NCBI GenBank assembly: GCA_017656385.1
Contig: JACDNX010000001.1
Span: forward strand, 124,001 to 188,000
Direction: 5' to 3'
DNA length: 64,000 bases
DNA from: Thermodesulfobacterium sp.
GTDB lineage: Bacteria > Desulfobacterota > Thermodesulfobacteria > Thermodesulfobacteriales > Thermodesulfobacteriaceae
Each line of letters opens with the position of its first letter. Within the stretch, counting starts at the first letter, position 1. The translations under genes were made by a program, and so were the position numbers. Below the pieces are notes generated by a model. It saw nothing but the letters and a program-made list of their open reading frames with translations, was not told the origin of the DNA and searched no databases. This document shows positions 17,389-26,589 of the stretch, in pieces.

Positions 17389-18486
17389 ATGAAAACTTTT
17401 TGGAAATACCATCTTAAAGAATACTTTTTCTACACTCTGACATTTTTTACAGTATTTGGTGTTATTATAACTCTTGTTCAGGGAATAATCAAATTACAGG
17501 AATTTTTGGAATTAACCTCATCTTTTAAATTAATTTTTCAATTTTTTCTCCTTATATTTTTTCAGCTTTTATCTTTTATTTATACTTTGTCAGCTTTTAT
17601 GGGAGTTCTTTTTGCTATACACCGATTTAAATACGAAAGAGAAGTTTTTGCTTTTTACTCTTTAGGTTTTTCTTTAAAAGACCTCTTCAAACCACTCTTA
17701 CTTTTTGCTTTAATAAGTTTAGTAATAACTTTTTTAATGCATTTTTTTCTCTTACCCTGGGCTAAGAAAAAGGCAAAATTAATTCAGATAAATCTTTTAA
17801 AAGTCCAACTTGAAAAATCCTTTCCTGAAAAAAAACCTGTTTCTTTGGGTAAAAATTACTATCTTTATGTAATGAAATCCAAAAAAGTGGATAACACATA
17901 TCATTTTAAAAGCATATTTCTTATGGAAAAAAGGCAGGAAGGGAAAAAAGGGTTTTTTATTTCTCAAAACGGAAGCTATTTTCCTAAGGAAAATCTATTT
18001 ACTCTTATAAAGGGATGGGGATTTTTTGTAGATCCTCAGCGAAATATAGAGGTTTTGAAATTCGGAGATTATAAGTTTAAATTAGATGTGAAAAACCTGG
18101 GAAAGGAACTTTATTTCAAAAGAGGAGAAAAAAGTTTTTCAGAACTAAAAGAAGAGATAAAAAAGCTTAAACCAGGCACTTCTCGTTATTTCAAATATTT
18201 TAAGGAGTATTATCAGAGGTTTTTCTTCCCTCTTTCGGTTTTATTTCTTATTTTTCAGGCTTTTTTTCTTGGTATTTATGTTAAAACCTCTCACAAATTT
18301 TTACTGTTTTTTATAGGGATTACAGTTTTTTTGATTTTTTACATTTTATATAACTTTTTTTCTTCCTTAGGGGAAAATGGAAAGATTTTTCCTCTGTGGA
18401 GTTTCATCATTTTTTATCTTTTGATAAGTTTTCTGCTTGTTTTTCAGTATTTTGGATTTAAAAAGAAGAAAGAGTTTTACTTATGA
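17389..18486 (+). CDS. lptF: LPS export ABC transporter permease LptF
   Basis: LptF pairs with LptG in the inner membrane to extract lipopolysaccharide and pass it to LptC/LptA. The 365-residue YjgP/YjgQ protein has three hydrophobic helices near the N-terminus (about residues 15-120), a periplasmic beta-jellyroll region (about 120-265) and three further helices. The motif FAIHRFKYEREVFAFYSLGFS is characteristic. A weak promoter (TTCAAA, 16 nt, TAAAAT) ends 7 nt before the ATG, with no ribosome site. Confidence 0.9.
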   Translation: MKTFWKYHLKEYFFYTLTFFTVFGVIITLVQGIIKLQEFLELTSSFKLIFQFFLLIFFQLLSFIYTLSAFMGVLFAIHRFKYEREVFAFYSLGFSLKDLFKPLLLFALISLVITFLMHFFLLPWAKKKAKLIQINLLKVQLEKSFPEKKPVSLGKNYYLYVMKSKKVDNTYHFKSIFLMEKRQEGKKGFFISQNGSYFPKENLFTLIKGWGFFVDPQRNIEVLKFGDYKFKLDVKNLGKELYFKRGEKSFSELKEEIKKLKPGTSRYFKYFKEYYQRFFFPLSVLFLIFQAFFLGIYVKTSHKFLLFFIGITVFLIFYILYNFFSSLGENGKIFPLWSFIIFYLLISFLLVFQYFGFKKKKEFYL

Positions 18487-19547
18487 AGATTTATAAAAAA
18501 TACATTTTAGCGGACCTTTTAAAGATAAATCTTCTTTTGTTATTTATTTTTTCTTCTTTTTACTTCTTAATAGATTTTTTTGAGAAACTGGGAGATTTTT
18601 TATCTTATAAAAAGCCTTTCTTTCTATTTTTGACTTATATTTTCTGGAAATCATGGGTAAACTTGTATGAATTTTTTCCTTTTATCTGTGGATTATCAGG
18701 AATAATATTGCTTTTGTGGTTAGCAAGAACCGGAGAACTAATTGCTTTTCTCTCTCTGGGTTTTACTAAAAAGGAGTTGATCAGTATTATAGGAACGGGA
18801 ATTTTTAGTTTTGCCTTGTTAGGAGGAGGAGTTATAAATGTGATATTTCCCAGAGCAGCATATTTAAGTCTTTATACTTGGGAACACAAAATAGCAGAAG
18901 AAAAAGAGCAGTATTTAGTATTTAACGAGCAAATATTTCTCAAGGGAGCGGATTTTTACTTAATAGCCAAACCTTTAGAGCCTAAGGGAGAGTATTTGCA
19001 GGATATTTTAATAGTATTTTTAACTGGAGAAGAACCACAAGAGATTATATGGGCTAAAAAAGCTTACTATAAAGCCAAACATTGGTTCTTCAAAGATGTT
19101 ATTTTTCAGAAAAAAGAGAAAAATTTTTCTCCTGTTTTTTTAAAAAATTTTAAAGCCGATATTTCTTTAAAACCTGATACTTTGGTAGTGGTGGAAAAAC
19201 CATTAAAATTTCTATCTTTTAAAGAGCTATTTGAAAGGTATAAATTTTTAAAAATGGTTGAGAGACCCTATAAAGAAGTATTATCAGAAATGTTTTTAAA
19301 AATAGTTTATGTTTTTATTCCTTTTTTCTTAGGATTTTTTCCTTTGGTAGTATTTTTAAACAATTATACACCTTCACAAATTATGAGGCCATTTTTAAAG
19401 AGTTTGATTTTATTTTTTACTTTACTAATTGTTTATTTCTTTTTACAAACAATTTTAAGAAAAGGTATGCTATGGGCAGGTATTTTGCTGTCTTTTTTTG
19501 TGTTAAGTAGTTTTTTAAATTTTATACTGTTTTTAAAGAAGAAATAA
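18483..19547 (+). CDS. lptG: LPS export ABC transporter permease LptG
   Basis: LptG is the second permease of the LPS export complex. The 354-residue protein has the same six-helix plus periplasmic-domain layout as LptF. WLARTGELIAFLSLGFTKKELI (about residues 80-101) is the coupling-helix region typical of the family. The start overlaps the lptF stop by 4 nt. LptB is not in this window. Confidence 0.9.
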   Translation: MKIYKKYILADLLKINLLLLFIFSSFYFLIDFFEKLGDFLSYKKPFFLFLTYIFWKSWVNLYEFFPFICGLSGIILLLWLARTGELIAFLSLGFTKKELISIIGTGIFSFALLGGGVINVIFPRAAYLSLYTWEHKIAEEKEQYLVFNEQIFLKGADFYLIAKPLEPKGEYLQDILIVFLTGEEPQEIIWAKKAYYKAKHWFFKDVIFQKKEKNFSPVFLKNFKADISLKPDTLVVVEKPLKFLSFKELFERYKFLKMVERPYKEVLSEMFLKIVYVFIPFFLGFFPLVVFLNNYTPSQIMRPFLKSLILFFTLLIVYFFLQTILRKGMLWAGILLSFFVLSSFLNFILFLKKK

Positions 19548-19616
19548 AATATTCTCTTGTTTTTTTAAGAAAATCTGGTAAAAAGTAAGGAAAAATTTTT
19601 CGTAAGGAGGGTGTTT

Positions 19617-19856
19617 ATGTCTATAGAGGAAAAAGTTATAGATATTATTTCTCAGAAGTTAAACCTTTCTAAGGATCAAATTAAACCTGAGGCTTCCTTT
19701 GTAGATGATTTGGGTGCTGATTCTTTAGATCTTGTTGAGCTTGTTATGGCAATGGAAGAGGCTTTTGGAATGGAAGTTCCAGACGAAGAGGCAGAAAAAC
19801 TGAGAACTGTAAAAGATGTTATAGAGTATGTGAAAGCTAAAACAGGAGAGCAGTAA
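19617..19856 (+). CDS. acpP: Acyl carrier protein
   Basis: The carrier of growing acyl chains in fatty acid and lipid A synthesis. The 79-residue acidic helical protein carries the GADSLD motif with the phosphopantetheine serine at residue 36. AAGGAGG lies 7 nt before the ATG at 19617; an upstream in-frame GTG at 19611 is too close to that site. fabF follows, and acpS, which attaches the prosthetic group, is 1.7 kb downstream. Confidence 0.97.
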   Translation: MSIEEKVIDIISQKLNLSKDQIKPEASFVDDLGADSLDLVELVMAMEEAFGMEVPDEEAEKLRTVKDVIEYVKAKTGEQ

Positions 19857-19871
19857 ATCAGAGGTGAAGCT

Positions 19872-21110
19872 GTGAAAAGAAGGGTAGTAGTTACAGGGCT
19901 TGGAGCTGTTACTCCCTTAGGAATAGGGGTAGAGGATACCTGGAAAAACATAAAGGAAGGTAAGTCCGGAGTAGTTAAGATCACCAAATTTGATGCTTCT
20001 AATCTTCCTAGTCAGATTGCAGGTGAGGTAAAAAATTTTAAGCCTGAAGAATTTATGCCAGCTAAACTTACTTCTCGCATTGATACCTTTATTCAGTATG
20101 CTATAGCAGCAACAAGAATGGCGTTGGAGGATGCTGGGCTGCCTTTGAGTGATCTTGGAGATGAAGTAGGAGTTATAATAGGTGTTGGAATGGGAGGTGT
20201 TGGTTTAATTGAGCATTATACAAGAGTTCTTGACGAAAGGGGATATAGAAGGGTAACTCCATTTTTTATTCCCATGATTATTCCTAATATGGCTGCAGGG
20301 CAGGTTGCTATTTTATTTGGAGCAAAGGGTCCAAATACAGCAGTATGTACTGCATGTGCAGCAGGAAATCATGCTATAGGTGAGGCTTTTAGACTTATAA
20401 GAGAAGGAAAAGTTAAAGCAATGATATGCGGGGGAACTGAGAGCATAATTACGCCTCTTTGTGTAGCTGGTTTTTCTGTAATGAAAGCACTTTCTACACG
20501 AAATGACGAGCCTGAGAAAGCATCTCGTCCTTTTGATGCAGAAAGAGACGGATTTGTTATTGCAGAAGGTTGCGGAATATTGATTTTGGAAGATTTAGAA
20601 AATGCTCAAAAAAGAGGAGCAAAAATTTATGCTGAGTTAATAGGATATGGGCTCAATGCAGATGCCTATCACATGACAGCACCTCCTCCTGATGGTGAAG
20701 GTGCTGCAAGGTGTATGGAAATAGCACTCAAGGACGCAGGTATATCTGCTAAAGAGGTGGATTATATAAATGCTCATGGCACAAGCACCCCACTTAATGA
20801 TGCAGCTGAAACAAAGGCTATAAAAAAAGTTTTTAAAGATCATGCTTACAAACTGATGGTCTCTTCTACCAAGTCCATGACAGGTCATTTACTCGGAGGT
20901 GCAGGAGGGTTGGAGGCTATTATAACTGTTTTGTCTCTTTATGAAGGAATAGTTCCACCCACTATAAACCTTGAGAATCCTGATCCAGAATGTGATCTTG
21001 ATTATGTTCCCAATCAAGCTCGTAAAGCAGATATTAAAGTTGCTCTTTCCAATGCATTTGGTTTTGGTGGAACAAATGCTTGTTTGGTGTTTAGAAAATG
21101 GGAAAAATAG
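19872..21110 (+). CDS. fabF: 3-oxoacyl-ACP synthase II
   Basis: FabF elongates acyl-ACP by Claisen condensation with malonyl-ACP. The 412-residue protein shows [14 protein letters not shown] at the N-terminus, the catalytic cysteine in [13 protein letters not shown], and the two histidines in [19 protein letters not shown] and [15 protein letters not shown]. The C-terminal [15 protein letters not shown] is standard. The start is GTG with GAGGTG upstream. It lies 15 nt after acpP and overlaps rpiB by 13 nt. Confidence 0.97.
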   Translation: MKRRVVVTGLGAVTPLGIGVEDTWKNIKEGKSGVVKITKFDASNLPSQIAGEVKNFKPEEFMPAKLTSRIDTFIQYAIAATRMALEDAGLPLSDLGDEVGVIIGVGMGGVGLIEHYTRVLDERGYRRVTPFFIPMIIPNMAAGQVAILFGAKGPNTAVCTACAAGNHAIGEAFRLIREGKVKAMICGGTESIITPLCVAGFSVMKALSTRNDEPEKASRPFDAERDGFVIAEGCGILILEDLENAQKRGAKIYAELIGYGLNADAYHMTAPPPDGEGAARCMEIALKDAGISAKEVDYINAHGTSTPLNDAAETKAIKKVFKDHAYKLMVSSTKSMTGHLLGGAGGLEAIITVLSLYEGIVPPTINLENPDPECDLDYVPNQARKADIKVALSNAFGFGGTNACLVFRKWEK

Positions 21111-21541
21111 TTATTGCCTCTGATCACGCAGGTTTCTATCTGAAAGAAAAAGTAAAGGAGTTTCTTCAGAAAGAGAATCACAAAGTAATAGATGTGGGTT
21201 GTTTTTCTGCCGAATCTGTGGATTATCCGGAGTACGGAGCCAAAGCTATAGAAAAAATTCTTAATAAAGAGGCAGAATATGGTATTCTTATTTGTGGAAC
21301 TGGTATTGGAATGAGTATTGTTGCCAATAGATTTCCTGGAATAAGAGCAGCACTTTGTCATGAACCGTTTTCAGCTAAGATGTCAAGGCTTCACAACAAT
21401 GCTAATGTCCTTGTTCTTGGTGGAAGGATTATAGGGGAGGGTATAGCCTTAGAGATTGTGAAAACATTTTTTGAAACACCTTTTGAAGGAGGTAGACACG
21501 AAAGAAGGATTAATCTAATAGAAGATATAACTAAAAAATAA
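21098..21541 (+). CDS. rpiB: Ribose-5-phosphate isomerase B
   Basis: RpiB interconverts ribose 5-phosphate and ribulose 5-phosphate. The 147-residue LacAB/RpiB protein shows [14 protein letters not shown] at residues 5-18, [31 protein letters not shown] with the catalytic Cys, and [15 protein letters not shown]. The length is usual. It sits between fabF and acpS in one operon. Confidence 0.95.
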   Translation: MGKIVIASDHAGFYLKEKVKEFLQKENHKVIDVGCFSAESVDYPEYGAKAIEKILNKEAEYGILICGTGIGMSIVANRFPGIRAALCHEPFSAKMSRLHNNANVLVLGGRIIGEGIALEIVKTFFETPFEGGRHERRINLIEDITKK

Positions 21542-21928
21542 ATGGATCTTATAGGCATAGGCGTTGATTTAGTTCATATCCCGAGAATTGAAAATCTGCT
21601 TAATAAATACGGTGCAAAATTTTTAAAAAAAGTTTTTTCAGAAGAAGAAACCGAATACGCTCTTAAGAGAAAAAACACGGCTTTTCATTTAGCTTCCTCT
21701 TTTGCTTCCAAAGAGGCTTTTTTTAAAGCTGTGGGAGGATACAGCCCTTTTTCTTTTAAAGAAATAATTTTAAAAAGAAACCCTCAAACAGGTTCTCCTT
21801 TTTTAGAACTTGTTGGTAAAGCAAAAGAGGTATTTCAAAAAAGAGGCGGAGAAAAAATTTATCTTGCCTTATCTCACGAAAATGAATATACTATCAGTAT
21901 AGTAATAATTTTAGGTAAATCTAAATAA
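21542..21928 (+). CDS. acpS: Holo-ACP synthase
   Basis: AcpS moves 4'-phosphopantetheine from CoA to the serine of acyl carrier protein. The 128-residue protein has IGIGVDLVHIPRIE at residues 4-17, FSEEETEYA, and the Mg2+-binding FHLASSFASKEAFFKAVG motif, in which LASSFA replaces the more usual LAARFA, then LALSHENEYTISIVI. The ATG directly follows the rpiB stop. Confidence 0.94.
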   Translation: MDLIGIGVDLVHIPRIENLLNKYGAKFLKKVFSEEETEYALKRKNTAFHLASSFASKEAFFKAVGGYSPFSFKEIILKRNPQTGSPFLELVGKAKEVFQKRGGEKIYLALSHENEYTISIVIILGKSK

Positions 21929-21958
21929 AGTTTTTAATAGCAATCCAAGATTGTAGTT

Positions 21959-23527
21959 ATGAAAGTAGTTACAGGCTTTGAAATGCAAGAGCTTGATAAC
22001 TTTATTATTCATTCTCTTGGTATTCCTGCTGAGGTTTTGATGGAAAGAGCCGGGCTTGGGGTAGCAGAAAATGTTTCCAAATATTATCCCTTAGAAAGAT
22101 ACAAAAAAGTTCTTGTTGTTTGTGGACCAGGAAATAATGGCGGGGATGGAATGGTTTGTGCAAGATATCTCTGGGATAAAGGATATGAGGTAAAGGTTAT
22201 CTTGCTTGCTAAAGAAGAGAGATATAAAGGAGAAGCTCTGATTAATTTAAAAATTATTAAAAATATGGATCTTTCCTTGGAAAAAGCCGAAGAAATTTCT
22301 CAGTTCAAGAATTTGCTTCAATCCTACTCACCTGATATTGTTATTGATGCCATTTTTGGAACAGGACTTAAAAGAAATGTGGAAGGTTTTTTTAAAGATA
22401 TAATTGAAGAGATAAATGAGTCTAAGTTTAAGAAAGCGGTTAAGCTGGTGGCAGTAGATATATCTTCTGGAGTTTGTGCTAATACCGGACAAATTCTTGG
22501 GACTGCAGTAAAAGCTGATTTAACGGTAACTTTTGAACTTCCTAAAATAGGGCACTTATTTTATCCAGGAAAGGAATGCACAGGAGTGCTTGAAATTGTG
22601 CCTATTGGTTTTCCTAAAAAAGTTGTTGAGGAGAGAGGTCCAGAAAGAGAATATCTGGATTTAAAATGGGCTAAAAAAGTTTTTAAACCAAGAAAGGGAT
22701 ACACTCATAAAGGCACATTTGGTCATGTGCTTGTTCTGGCTGGAAGCAGAGGTAAAAGCGGGGCAGGTGTTCTTTCTGCTCTTGGTGCTTTAAGAGGTGG
22801 TGCAGGGCTTGTGACACTTGCTTCAACAAAAAAACTTCAGAAAATATATTGCTCCATGGTCCCTGAAATTTTAACTGCTGGATTTGAAGAAAATGAATAC
22901 GGAGAAATTTCTTATAAAAGCTTAGCTGAAGTTTTAGAAATAGCTAAAGGTAAAAGTGTTCTTGTCATAGGACCAGGCTTGGGATTGAGTGAGGAAGTCA
23001 AAAAGTTGTTTTTTGATTTAATATCTCAGCTTGATATACCTTTAGTTGTTGATGCAGATGCTTTGACTCTTCTTTCTGAAAATCCAGAAGCCTTAAAAGC
23101 TTACAAAGCTCCTAAAGTTTTAACTCCACATCCAGGAGAAGCAGTAAGGCTTCTAAAGATTTCAAAAGAAGAAGTTATGAAAAATCGGTTAGAGTGTAGT
23201 AAAAAGCTTTCTGAGATGACAAATTCTATAGTAGTTTTAAAAGGTCCGCATAGTGTTGTATATTCTTCTGATGGAAGGTGTGGTATATCCTCAATTGATG
23301 AGCCTGGACTTTCTCAGGGAGGGCAGGGAGATGTTCTTTCAGGTCTCATAGGAGCTTTTATTGCTCAAAAGTATGAACCATTTGTTGCAACTTGTCTTGC
23401 AGTTTATTTACACGGGGAAGCAGGAAAATATTTAAGTAAAAATAAGGGACCTTTTGGTTATACTGCTACAGATGTAGCAGTAACTATACCAACAGTTTTA
23501 AGGGAGCTAAAAAATGATAGACCTTAG
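21959..23527 (+). CDS. nnr: Bifunctional NAD(P)HX epimerase/dehydratase
   Basis: This enzyme repairs hydrated NAD(P)H, which forms faster at high temperature. The N-terminal YjeF_N epimerase domain (about residues 1-215) has VCGPGNNGGDGMVCARYL and DAIFGTGL. The C-terminal ADP-dependent dehydratase domain (about 230-520) has HKGTFGHVLVLAGSRGKSGA, VVDADALTLL, LTPHPGE and GGQGDVLSGLIGAF. The 522-residue fusion is the bacterial standard. Confidence 0.95.
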   Translation: MKVVTGFEMQELDNFIIHSLGIPAEVLMERAGLGVAENVSKYYPLERYKKVLVVCGPGNNGGDGMVCARYLWDKGYEVKVILLAKEERYKGEALINLKIIKNMDLSLEKAEEISQFKNLLQSYSPDIVIDAIFGTGLKRNVEGFFKDIIEEINESKFKKAVKLVAVDISSGVCANTGQILGTAVKADLTVTFELPKIGHLFYPGKECTGVLEIVPIGFPKKVVEERGPEREYLDLKWAKKVFKPRKGYTHKGTFGHVLVLAGSRGKSGAGVLSALGALRGGAGLVTLASTKKLQKIYCSMVPEILTAGFEENEYGEISYKSLAEVLEIAKGKSVLVIGPGLGLSEEVKKLFFDLISQLDIPLVVDADALTLLSENPEALKAYKAPKVLTPHPGEAVRLLKISKEEVMKNRLECSKKLSEMTNSIVVLKGPHSVVYSSDGRCGISSIDEPGLSQGGQGDVLSGLIGAFIAQKYEPFVATCLAVYLHGEAGKYLSKNKGPFGYTATDVAVTIPTVLRELKNDRP

Positions 23528-23921
23528 AAGATATCCCAGATGTTTAACTAAGCTCAATGCTTATTTTCCTGATGAGGAAGATCCTTATGAAGTCTCAAAT
23601 ATATCTTACAAAGGGTGTTTTATAAAAACTGAGAAGAAAATTCCCATTAAAAAACTGGTTTATGTTGAGATTGAAATTCCAGATGTAGGATTAGTTCCTA
23701 TCTACGGAGTGATTATTCATCACGGAACTCCGGAAAATCCCGGTCTTGGTATAGAAATAGTTGACATAGATAAAAATATGCGTCCTGTGTGGAATTATTA
23801 CCTAAAGGCACTTCTTTACATAGAGGAAGCAAAAAAGGCTTACAAAAAAGCTCTGGAAGAAAGCGGAAAAGAAGAAATATCAGAAGAAACAAAATCCGAA
23901 GAAGGCTCAAAGGAAAGTTAG
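23514..23921 (+). CDS. PilZ domain protein
   Basis: The 135-residue protein starts DLRRYPRCLTKLNAYF, which matches the start of PilZ domains, and continues with a predicted beta-barrel and SYKGCFIKT (DxSxxG region), which suggests binding of cyclic di-GMP. The first motif lacks the full RxxxR arginine pair (RRYPR), so binding is not assured. The tail after residue about 105 is Glu/Lys-rich and disordered. It overlaps nnr by 14 nt and lies just before prepilin peptidase, hinting at a pilus or motility link. Confidence 0.7.
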   Translation: MIDLRRYPRCLTKLNAYFPDEEDPYEVSNISYKGCFIKTEKKIPIKKLVYVEIEIPDVGLVPIYGVIIHHGTPENPGLGIEIVDIDKNMRPVWNYYLKALLYIEEAKKAYKKALEESGKEEISEETKSEEGSKES

Positions 23922-24003
23922 AGAATCTTTTTTAAATTTTGTGTTAAAATAGCTTAAAACTGTATCCACTGCAGATGCGTTAATTTGCTTAGCTTAAATT
24001 AAA

Positions 24004-24780
24004 ATGGTTTTCTTGATTTTTATTTTTGGACTCTGTATAGGGAGTTTTTTTAATGTATTGATTTTCAGATGGAGCAGGGGATTATCTATAAAAAATCCCA
24101 TATTTTCTGTATGTCCTAAGTGCGGAAAAACTCTCAAGTGGTATCACAACATACCTCTTATCTCTTTTATTCTTTTAAAAGGAAAGTGTGCATATTGCAA
24201 AGAGCCTATCTCTCTTATGTATCCTTTTGTAGAACTTTTAACAGCCTCTCTTTTTGTGTTAACTTATTTTAAATTTAAACCTTACGGATGGATACCTTTT
24301 TTGGGTTTTTCTTTTTTTGTACTAAATCTTGTTCCAATCTCATTTATAGACTTAAAAATAAAGGAAATTCCTGATATGTTAAGTTTGAGCCTTATTTTTG
24401 TAGGATGGATTTTTTCTTTATTTGGTTTTAATCCTTTTGTAAATTTTGAGACAAGTATTTTATCTGGTTTAGCAGGTATAGGACTTTTGTTTTTAATAAA
24501 CGAAATTTATTACCAGTTTTCTAAAAGAGACGGCATGGGAATGGGAGATTTTAAGCTTATGGGAGGAATTGGAGCTTTTTTGGGTTATAAAAGTTTTTAT
24601 ACAATTCTGATTGTAGCTTCTTTAACTGGTATTTTGGCTTATTTAATTGTTTATTTTTGGTATAGACTTAGAAAAATTCCTAAGGAGTTTGATTTTAAAA
24701 CTGAAATCCCCTTTGGTCCCTTTTTAGCTCTTGCAAGCCTCCTCTATCTTTTCAACATTCTACCACTTCCGAAGTGGTAG
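24004..24780 (+). CDS. pilD: Prepilin peptidase PilD (type 4 leader peptidase)
   Basis: PilD cleaves and N-methylates prepilins in the inner membrane and should process the pseudopilins encoded downstream. The 258-residue protein has the two CxxC pairs (CPKCG and CAYCK, about residues 39-70) and the two catalytic aspartates, in FIDLKIKEIPD and in the GMGMGDFKLMGG motif, with about seven membrane helices. The last codons (Leu-Pro-Leu-Pro-Lys-Trp-stop) are formed entirely by a 21-bp REP-type hairpin, so the C-terminus was set by insertion of that element. Confidence 0.93.
   Translation: MVFLIFIFGLCIGSFFNVLIFRWSRGLSIKNPIFSVCPKCGKTLKWYHNIPLISFILLKGKCAYCKEPISLMYPFVELLTASLFVLTYFKFKPYGWIPFLGFSFFVLNLVPISFIDLKIKEIPDMLSLSLIFVGWIFSLFGFNPFVNFETSILSGLAGIGLLFLINEIYYQFSKRDGMGMGDFKLMGGIGAFLGYKSFYTILIVASLTGILAYLIVYFWYRLRKIPKEFDFKTEIPFGPFLALASLLYLFNILPLPKW
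24760..24780. repeat. REP-type hairpin, copy 1
   Basis: Arms CTACCACTT and AAGTGGTAG around a CCG loop give a perfect 9-bp stem. It is identical to two copies beside the REP-associated transposase gene (49941-49961 and 50650-50670). It forms the 3' end of pilD, lies 8 nt from the convergent pilX-type gene, and may also act as a transcription barrier between them. Confidence 0.85.
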
Positions 24781-24788
24781 TTAGGTAG

Positions 24789-26582
24789 TTAGTAGGAGCT
24801 GTGAAGTGTTTGTATGGTTTGGGCATAAGGCAGAGGATCATCTTTAATGCATTCAAATTTTCTAACAAACCAATAGTTTTGATTTAAAGTATTAATAATT
24901 CCATAATCAAATTGGAGAGAAACTCCACTTCCAAAGTTTATATCAAGAGATTCTGAATAAGGAAAATTTCTCACAAGAATTCCTCTATAATTTTGAGTAT
25001 CAACATTATTCCAGGTTAAATAAGTTACCCCTTGTCCAAAAAGCACAGCATTAATATTTACTGTATCAGTATTTCTTATATAGGTAGCGGAATTTACTAA
25101 GAAGAGAAGAATGGGATTGTCAGCGGTTCCTATATTTGCTGATCTTAAATTTCTTCCTATCCATGCACAATCACTGTTGTACCAGCATCCATTGAGAACA
25201 GTATCATTTTTTCTATCGCTATCTGCAAGAGTGTAGAGATACAGCATCCCACCTCTGATATTTATTCTTGTATCTGAACCAAAAAGGATTCTTTTTGCAA
25301 ATATATTTACATTAGTTAAGTTTAAAGTATTGCTATTATTTACTATATCCTCCTCAGTAATCAGAGTGGAATCTTCAACATTAGGAAAAATTATGTTAAT
25401 GTCGTTTAAAGAAACTACCCTTATATAAGAAACATTGTTTAAAGTTACTTCTCCTCTTGAATATACAACAAAAGGATCAAAACTGCTGTTTATCTCAACT
25501 TCAGATGTAGCATTGTTAATTAGTGTTCCATTTTCAGCTCCACTTATATTTATTCCGCTGTTGTTTGTAGTGTAAATATATTTTATTTGAGAGGCTTTAC
25601 CATTTATGTTTAAAGTTCCTGTTCCTGAGTTAATCAAAAGTTCTGTGCAATTGCTCAAATCAAAATTTTCACCAGATCCAGATACAGTAACCTTCATAGT
25701 TGTTAAATTGAGAATTAATTTTTCATCTCTTTCTATTCTACAAGATGGAGAAATATTATTTGGCACTTCAGGAAAATCTATACTCATATCTCCCATTATT
25801 AATTCCGCTTCATCAACTTCTTCTGGATTTGGACAACTTGTTAAATTGCCTTTATCAAATACTATATCCTGTCTTGATGTTCCATTTACATTTTTCCATA
25901 AAGGATTGCTTCCAAGACCCATGGGATATCCTTTCCAAGAGTCTTCAGTTTCGAAAATTGTAAGAAGTTCATAAAAACAATTGGCGTTGAATGCTAAAGG
26001 TACAAGGTCATAAAACTTAACATTTGGTTTTGTAGGAGGAATGCCATAAACACCAGAAGAACTTGTTTGTGGGCAGTTTTTTTGTATAGTATTAACACTT
26101 ATAGAACCTGATACAATGAAACCAGGAATTGAGCAATCATTATCACTATCGCATCCAGAGACCAGCCCTCCATATATATTTGCATCAACCTGTCCCTTAA
26201 CCGTATATGTTCCTATTCCGTAAAATCCTTGCGTTGCGGCAACGAGAACTGCTTTAGCATTACCTAAGGTCGCTTCGGACCTTATAGAACAAACTAATCC
26301 TCTTCTCGAGGTTGTAACATTAACGGCAACCCCACCCACATTAATCGTATCTTCTATTATACCTTCCTCGCACAATCCACCTCCTTCCACGATCCTTCTC
26401 GTAGCTTCCATTATTCCATAATGGGCAGCTTTCTGAACTTTATTAAAAAGTACATTCGCTCTCGTTGAGAGAAAACCAATTTTATTCATAACCGCAAGCC
26501 CAGCTCCAACAAGAGCTATGACCACAGAAATAATGATAACGATTAGCAGAACATATCCTCTATCTTTTTTTATTTTTTTCAT
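24789..26582 (-). CDS. Large PilX/ComZ-type minor pseudopilin, set A
   Basis: The 597-residue protein has a short leader ending RG, then the hydrophobic YVLLIVIIISVVIALVGAGL helix. The prepilin Glu5 is replaced (position 5 is Ile), as in tip pilins of the PilX/GspK class. Residues about 260-460 are rich in Asn, Ile, Val and Gly with short repeating strands, suggesting a beta-solenoid inserted in the pilin fold. Thermus ComZ has such a domain and binds DNA. The start at 26582 is chosen because GGGAGG lies just upstream and it gives a normal leader. It is the last gene of a fimT-pilV-pilW-pilX operon. The function as a pilus tip or DNA receptor is inferred. Confidence 0.75.
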   Translation of the reverse strand: MKKIKKDRGYVLLIVIIISVVIALVGAGLAVMNKIGFLSTRANVLFNKVQKAAHYGIMEATRRIVEGGGLCEEGIIEDTINVGGVAVNVTTSRRGLVCSIRSEATLGNAKAVLVAATQGFYGIGTYTVKGQVDANIYGGLVSGCDSDNDCSIPGFIVSGSISVNTIQKNCPQTSSSGVYGIPPTKPNVKFYDLVPLAFNANCFYELLTIFETEDSWKGYPMGLGSNPLWKNVNGTSRQDIVFDKGNLTSCPNPEEVDEAELIMGDMSIDFPEVPNNISPSCRIERDEKLILNLTTMKVTVSGSGENFDLSNCTELLINSGTGTLNINGKASQIKYIYTTNNSGINISGAENGTLINNATSEVEINSSFDPFVVYSRGEVTLNNVSYIRVVSLNDINIIFPNVEDSTLITEEDIVNNSNTLNLTNVNIFAKRILFGSDTRINIRGGMLYLYTLADSDRKNDTVLNGCWYNSDCAWIGRNLRSANIGTADNPILLFLVNSATYIRNTDTVNINAVLFGQGVTYLTWNNVDTQNYRGILVRNFPYSESLDINFGSGVSLQFDYGIINTLNQNYWFVRKFECIKDDPLPYAQTIQTLHSSY

Positions 26583-26589
26583 TTTTTTT

